Assembly: GCA_027487055.1 (NCBI GenBank)
Contig: JAIYEJ010000345.1
Location: 1 to 15,770 of the forward strand
Origin: Methylotenera sp.
GTDB lineage: Bacteria; Pseudomonadota; Gammaproteobacteria; Burkholderiales; Methylophilaceae
Length of the DNA: 15,770 nucleotides
Reading direction: 5' to 3'
Shown here: positions 13,545-15,770 of the stretch, one piece after another
Layout: each line of letters opens with the position of its first letter
Numbering within the stretch: position 1 is the stretch's first letter
The notes under the pieces: generated by a model
What the model was told of the DNA's origin: nothing
Seen by the model: only the letters and a program-made list of their open reading frames with translations
Databases searched by the model: none
Translations under genes and position numbers: made by a program

Positions 13545-14801
13545 ATGATAAATAAAAATTTAGCACTCATTTTTATTATGCTCATTTTAACTTCTTGTAC
13601 GAAGAGTCAAGTTAAGCCAGTTGCGCCTTTATCCCCTCCAGCCTCAGTTTCGCAAAACTGCGATTGCGCCTCGCAAGCAGTGCCTGCTACACCAAGTACG
13701 ATTAAATCTGGAGCAGATGCTAAGCCCTCAATGGCAAGCTCAGCACTTGATTATTCGTTGCTAAAACCAGTTAAATGGGAAGATCTTGATGGCATACTTA
13801 ACGATGATCAGAGTCAGGTTTGGCCAGCTTGGCTGCAAAGTTGTAGCACCTTGATTAATAAATCTCAATGGCAAGTTGCATGCAGCGCCGCTAAACTGCT
13901 TGATAAACCCAATAAAGAAGCAATTCAATCTTATTTTAAGCAGTATTTCAATATATTTAACGCCAGCAATCAAGATGGTACAGATACAGGGATGATTACT
14001 GGCTATTATCAACCGCTCTTAAAGGGTAGCCTCACGAAATCTAGCCAATATCCTTTTCCAATATACCGCCAACCTGCAGATATGATTACGGTTGAGCTTG
14101 GAGATATATATCCTGAGCTTAAAAATAAGCGCTTACGTGGCAAGTTGGCAGGCAATAAATTGCTACCGTATTATTCCCGTGCAGAAATAGATGCATCGCC
14201 ATCGCCGCTCGCGGGCAGCGAATTGGTATGGATTAGCGATATTATTGATGTATTTTTTCTACAAGTGCAGGGTTCTGGTTTGGTAAGGTTTGAAAACGGC
14301 GATAGTATGCATGTTGGCTATGCAGATCAAAACGGTCAAGCATACAATTCAATTGGTCGTGTTTTGGTAGCACGTGGAGAGCTAACTTTAGATCAAGCAT
14401 CAATGCAAGGGATTAAAAACTGGGCTAAGAATAATCCTACAAAACTCCGTGACTTATTGAATGCTAACCCTAGCTATGTTTTTTTTAGAGAACTACCTTC
14501 TGGCTTATCTGGCCCACTAGGTGCGCTGGGTGTGCCTCTTACCGCAGAGCGCAGTGTGGCAATAGACCCTAAATATATTCCTTTAGGCGCACCATTAGTG
14601 TTATCTACCACTGAACCTAACTCGACAAAGCCACTAAATCGTATGATGGTTGCACAAGACACAGGTGGCGCAATTAAAGGCGGTGTGCGTGCAGATTTCT
14701 TTTGGGGCGCGGGTGATGCTGCAGGTAAACAAGCGGGCTCGATGAAACAGACAGGCAAAGTTTGGGTGTTATTGCCTAAAGAGTTTCAGTTTCCAAAATA
14801 A
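13545..14801 (+). CDS. mltA: Membrane-bound lytic murein transglycosylase A (lipoprotein)
   Basis: MltA cleaves peptidoglycan glycan strands to 1,6-anhydromuramyl products during cell-wall growth and turnover. The 418-residue protein has a lipoprotein signal: hydrophobic core, then LTSC with the acylated C18, so it is anchored to the outer membrane. A Pro/Ala/Ser-rich linker (about 19-70) follows. The MltA domain includes DGTDTGMITGYYQPLLKGS and VFFLQVQGSGLVRFENG. The C-terminal 3D domain has VAQDTGGAIKG, in which D372 matches the catalytic aspartate of E. coli MltA (D308), and RADFFWGAGDAAG (382-394). The long linker makes it larger than E. coli MltA (365 residues). It likely ends at the bidirectional terminator 48 bases downstream. 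Confidence 0.95.
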   Translation: MINKNLALIFIMLILTSCTKSQVKPVAPLSPPASVSQNCDCASQAVPATPSTIKSGADAKPSMASSALDYSLLKPVKWEDLDGILNDDQSQVWPAWLQSCSTLINKSQWQVACSAAKLLDKPNKEAIQSYFKQYFNIFNASNQDGTDTGMITGYYQPLLKGSLTKSSQYPFPIYRQPADMITVELGDIYPELKNKRLRGKLAGNKLLPYYSRAEIDASPSPLAGSELVWISDIIDVFFLQVQGSGLVRFENGDSMHVGYADQNGQAYNSIGRVLVARGELTLDQASMQGIKNWAKNNPTKLRDLLNANPSYVFFRELPSGLSGPLGALGVPLTAERSVAIDPKYIPLGAPLVLSTTEPNSTKPLNRMMVAQDTGGAIKGGVRADFFWGAGDAAGKQAGSMKQTGKVWVLLPKEFQFPK

Positions 14802-14848
14802 AATAATTCAAACATAAGTCGATGCGAAACTATGTATAAAAGCGCAAT

Positions 14849-14877
14849 AAAAAAGCGCTCAACAAGAGCGCTTTTTT
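14849..14877. terminator. Bidirectional terminator between mltA and pqqA
   Basis: AAAAAAGCGCTC (14849-14860) pairs perfectly with GAGCGCTTTTTT (14866-14877) around the loop AACAA. It provides a T-run on both strands, so it can end mltA transcription from the left and pqqA transcription from the right. Confidence 0.9.
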
Positions 14878-14893
14878 AGTAAAAAACAAATAA

Positions 14894-14965
14894 TTATTTG
14901 TTCATTACGTACATTGTAACTTCGAAACCGAAACGCATTTCAGTAGCAGCTGGTGTTGTCCACAT
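14894..14965 (-). CDS. pqqA: Coenzyme PQQ precursor peptide PqqA
   Basis: This 23-residue peptide, MWTTPAATEMRFGFEVTM followed by YVMNK, matches the PqqA family almost residue for residue. PqqA is the ribosomal precursor of pyrroloquinoline quinone: E15 and Y19 in the EVTMY motif are cross-linked by the radical-SAM enzyme PqqE with the chaperone PqqD, and form the quinone cofactor used by periplasmic methanol and glucose dehydrogenases. The ATG at 14965 has a strong ribosome site (AAGGAGA, 14977-14971). The gene ends 17 bases before the bidirectional terminator, so it is transcribed without pqqBCDE, which are not in the window. Stand-alone or multiple pqqA copies are known in methylotrophs. 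High PqqA output relative to the enzymes is a likely reason. Confidence 0.97.
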   Translation of the reverse strand: MWTTPAATEMRFGFEVTMYVMNK

Positions 14966-15035
14966 AATAATCTCCTTAGTTAGAATTCGTCTGGATTGCA
15001 TAAACATACCCATAACGTAAGTTATATATTACGCC

Positions 15036-15053
15036 GTGCTAAAAATTAAGCAC
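15036..15053. repeat. Small hairpin upstream of pqqA
   Basis: GTGCT (15036-15040) and AGCAC (15049-15053) form a five-base inverted repeat with an eight-base A/T-rich loop, about 70 bases upstream of the pqqA start. It could be part of a promoter or operator; no convincing -35/-10 pair was found there. Confidence 0.25.
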
Positions 15054-15063
15054 TATCTAAACT

Positions 15064-15115
15064 GCTTAAAAGCAACTCATGATTTTCATTAGATTATTAG
15101 GAGATGCTTTTAAGC
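15064..15115. repeat. Ten-base perfect inverted repeat with 32-base spacer
   Basis: GCTTAAAAGC (15064-15073) is repeated as its reverse complement GCTTTTAAGC (15106-15115). The right arm overlaps the stop codon of the minus-strand gene remnant. It may be a weak transcription end for minus-strand transcripts arriving from the right, or a mobile-element scar. Confidence 0.4.
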
Positions 15116-15304
15116 TTTTGCACTAGCATTTTTAATGCCTGTGCGACCAACTCGTCGTTTCAGCCAAACTTTAGCGTCGTAAAGGTAAAGCTGCAATTTG
15201 AAATACCATGAGAGTTGGTGCCCAATTAAACCAAAATAATGTCCTAAAAAGCGCTCTCGACCTTGCCAATTAAGTTTGTACGCCAGATTTTTTGTTGAAA
15301 GAAA
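15110..15304 (-). pseudogene. Gene remnant, 64 open codons without a start codon
   Basis: A minus-strand frame is open from just after a stop at 15307-15305 to TAA at 15112-15110. It encodes 64 residues containing LNWQGRERFLGHYFGLIGHQ and LSWYFKLQLYLYDAKVWLKR and a basic C-terminus. There is no ATG, GTG or TTG start in the frame, and the aromatic, amphipathic composition looks like real protein rather than chance. I cannot name a family. The likeliest reading is the C-terminal end of a gene whose 5' part was lost, or a frameshifted gene. The rest of the gap (14966-15383) holds the pqqA leader and otherwise nothing I can support. Confidence 0.4.
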
Positions 15305-15383
15305 TTAAATACTGCTTACAAAGTCATTAAAATTGAACAAATTTGTGTTGATCTATTATATGCAAAAGGCTTGAAATTTTTGC

Positions 15384-15770
15384 TTAATTCTCCTTTTCGT
15401 CTGCGCTTGACTGACGAATCCAAACCAAAAATTGCGTGAAATATTCAGGCTGACGTAAACAAAGGTATACGATGACTAGCGCATTTAATAATGCAGTGAG
15501 TAAAAATAATTGCGGTATAGTGTGGCCCATCTTGAATATCCAAACCGAAAAACCGGCAGAAGCCACCATAAAAAATGCATTCATGATATTGTTTGCGGCA
15601 ATAATACGAGATTGATAGTTTTTATCTACGCGTGTCTGTATCAACACATACAGCGGCACGATATAAAAACCACCGAATAGCCCAATTAAAGCAATATCTG
15701 CCAACAATCGCCAATGTCTTAGGCTAATTAAGAAACTTTTGTAATCCAAACTAATTCCGCTGGAAGCCTC
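15384..15770 (-). CDS. MFS transporter, LplT-like, partial (N-terminus beyond right edge)
   Basis: These are the last 128 residues of a membrane transporter that starts outside the window; the frame is open through the right edge. The block GLFGGFYIVPLYVLIQTRVDKNYQSRIIAANNIMNAFFMVASAG is highly typical of the LplT/Aas-associated MFS family, which moves lysophospholipids across the inner membrane for re-acylation. About three hydrophobic segments are visible, followed by a charged cytoplasmic tail ending SADEKEN. In many proteobacteria this gene stands next to, or is fused with, an acyltransferase and acyl-ACP synthetase; whether that holds here lies beyond the window. A TTG at 15749 is inside the frame and is not a credible start. 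Confidence 0.85.
   Translation of the reverse strand, partial: EASSGISLDYKSFLISLRHWRLLADIALIGLFGGFYIVPLYVLIQTRVDKNYQSRIIAANNIMNAFFMVASAGFSVWIFKMGHTIPQLFLLTALLNALVIVYLCLRQPEYFTQFLVWIRQSSADEKEN

Noticed and set aside
1..15770. CRISPR arrays, insertion sequences, tRNA or rRNA genes
   Set aside because: No regular spaced repeats, transposase-like frames or recognisable RNA gene motifs were seen on either strand.

Overview
This window looks like chromosomal DNA from a Gram-negative bacterium of moderately low G+C content, most likely a betaproteobacterium and possibly a methylotroph of the Methylophilaceae type. That placement is inference. It rests on a pqqA gene, a long 6-phosphogluconate dehydrogenase, an apaG-mltA pair, an LplT-type transporter and the overall base composition. 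No insertion sequence, prophage, CRISPR array, tRNA or rRNA was seen. Most genes are ordinary housekeeping or metabolic genes in short operons or as single units.

Left part (1-4425): a truncated amino-acid/choline-type permease reads leftward. Divergent from it across a 231-base control region is eutB-eutC, the two subunits of adenosylcobalamin-dependent ethanolamine ammonia-lyase. This is a minimal ethanolamine module: uptake plus cleavage to acetaldehyde and ammonia, with no microcompartment or reactivase gene visible. An MFS exporter converges on eutC and shares four bases with its stop codon.

Middle part (4676-10633): a secreted polysaccharide-deacetylase-like protein; a divergent pair of alkylation-repair genes (an AlkA-like glycosylase and AlkB) that share 49 bases of promoter DNA; a small cupin; Sua5/TsaC for the tRNA t6A modification; a small zinc-ribbon protein; an exported trypsin-like protease with a TPR tail; and a dienelactone-hydrolase-family enzyme.

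Right part (10772-15770): gnd followed by two tandem terminators; an unrecognised 58-residue protein with a terminator-like hairpin in its leader; a 480-base stretch holding what looks like a decayed gene; apaG and the lipoprotein murein transglycosylase mltA; a bidirectional terminator; the 23-residue PQQ precursor gene pqqA on the minus strand; a 64-codon gene remnant without a start codon; and the C-terminal end of an LplT-like transporter cut by the window edge.

No clearly new multi-gene system was found. The points most worth a second look are the leader hairpin with its 58-residue protein, the two gene remnants, the overlapping face-to-face promoters of the alkylation-repair pair, and the repeat-rich eut control region.
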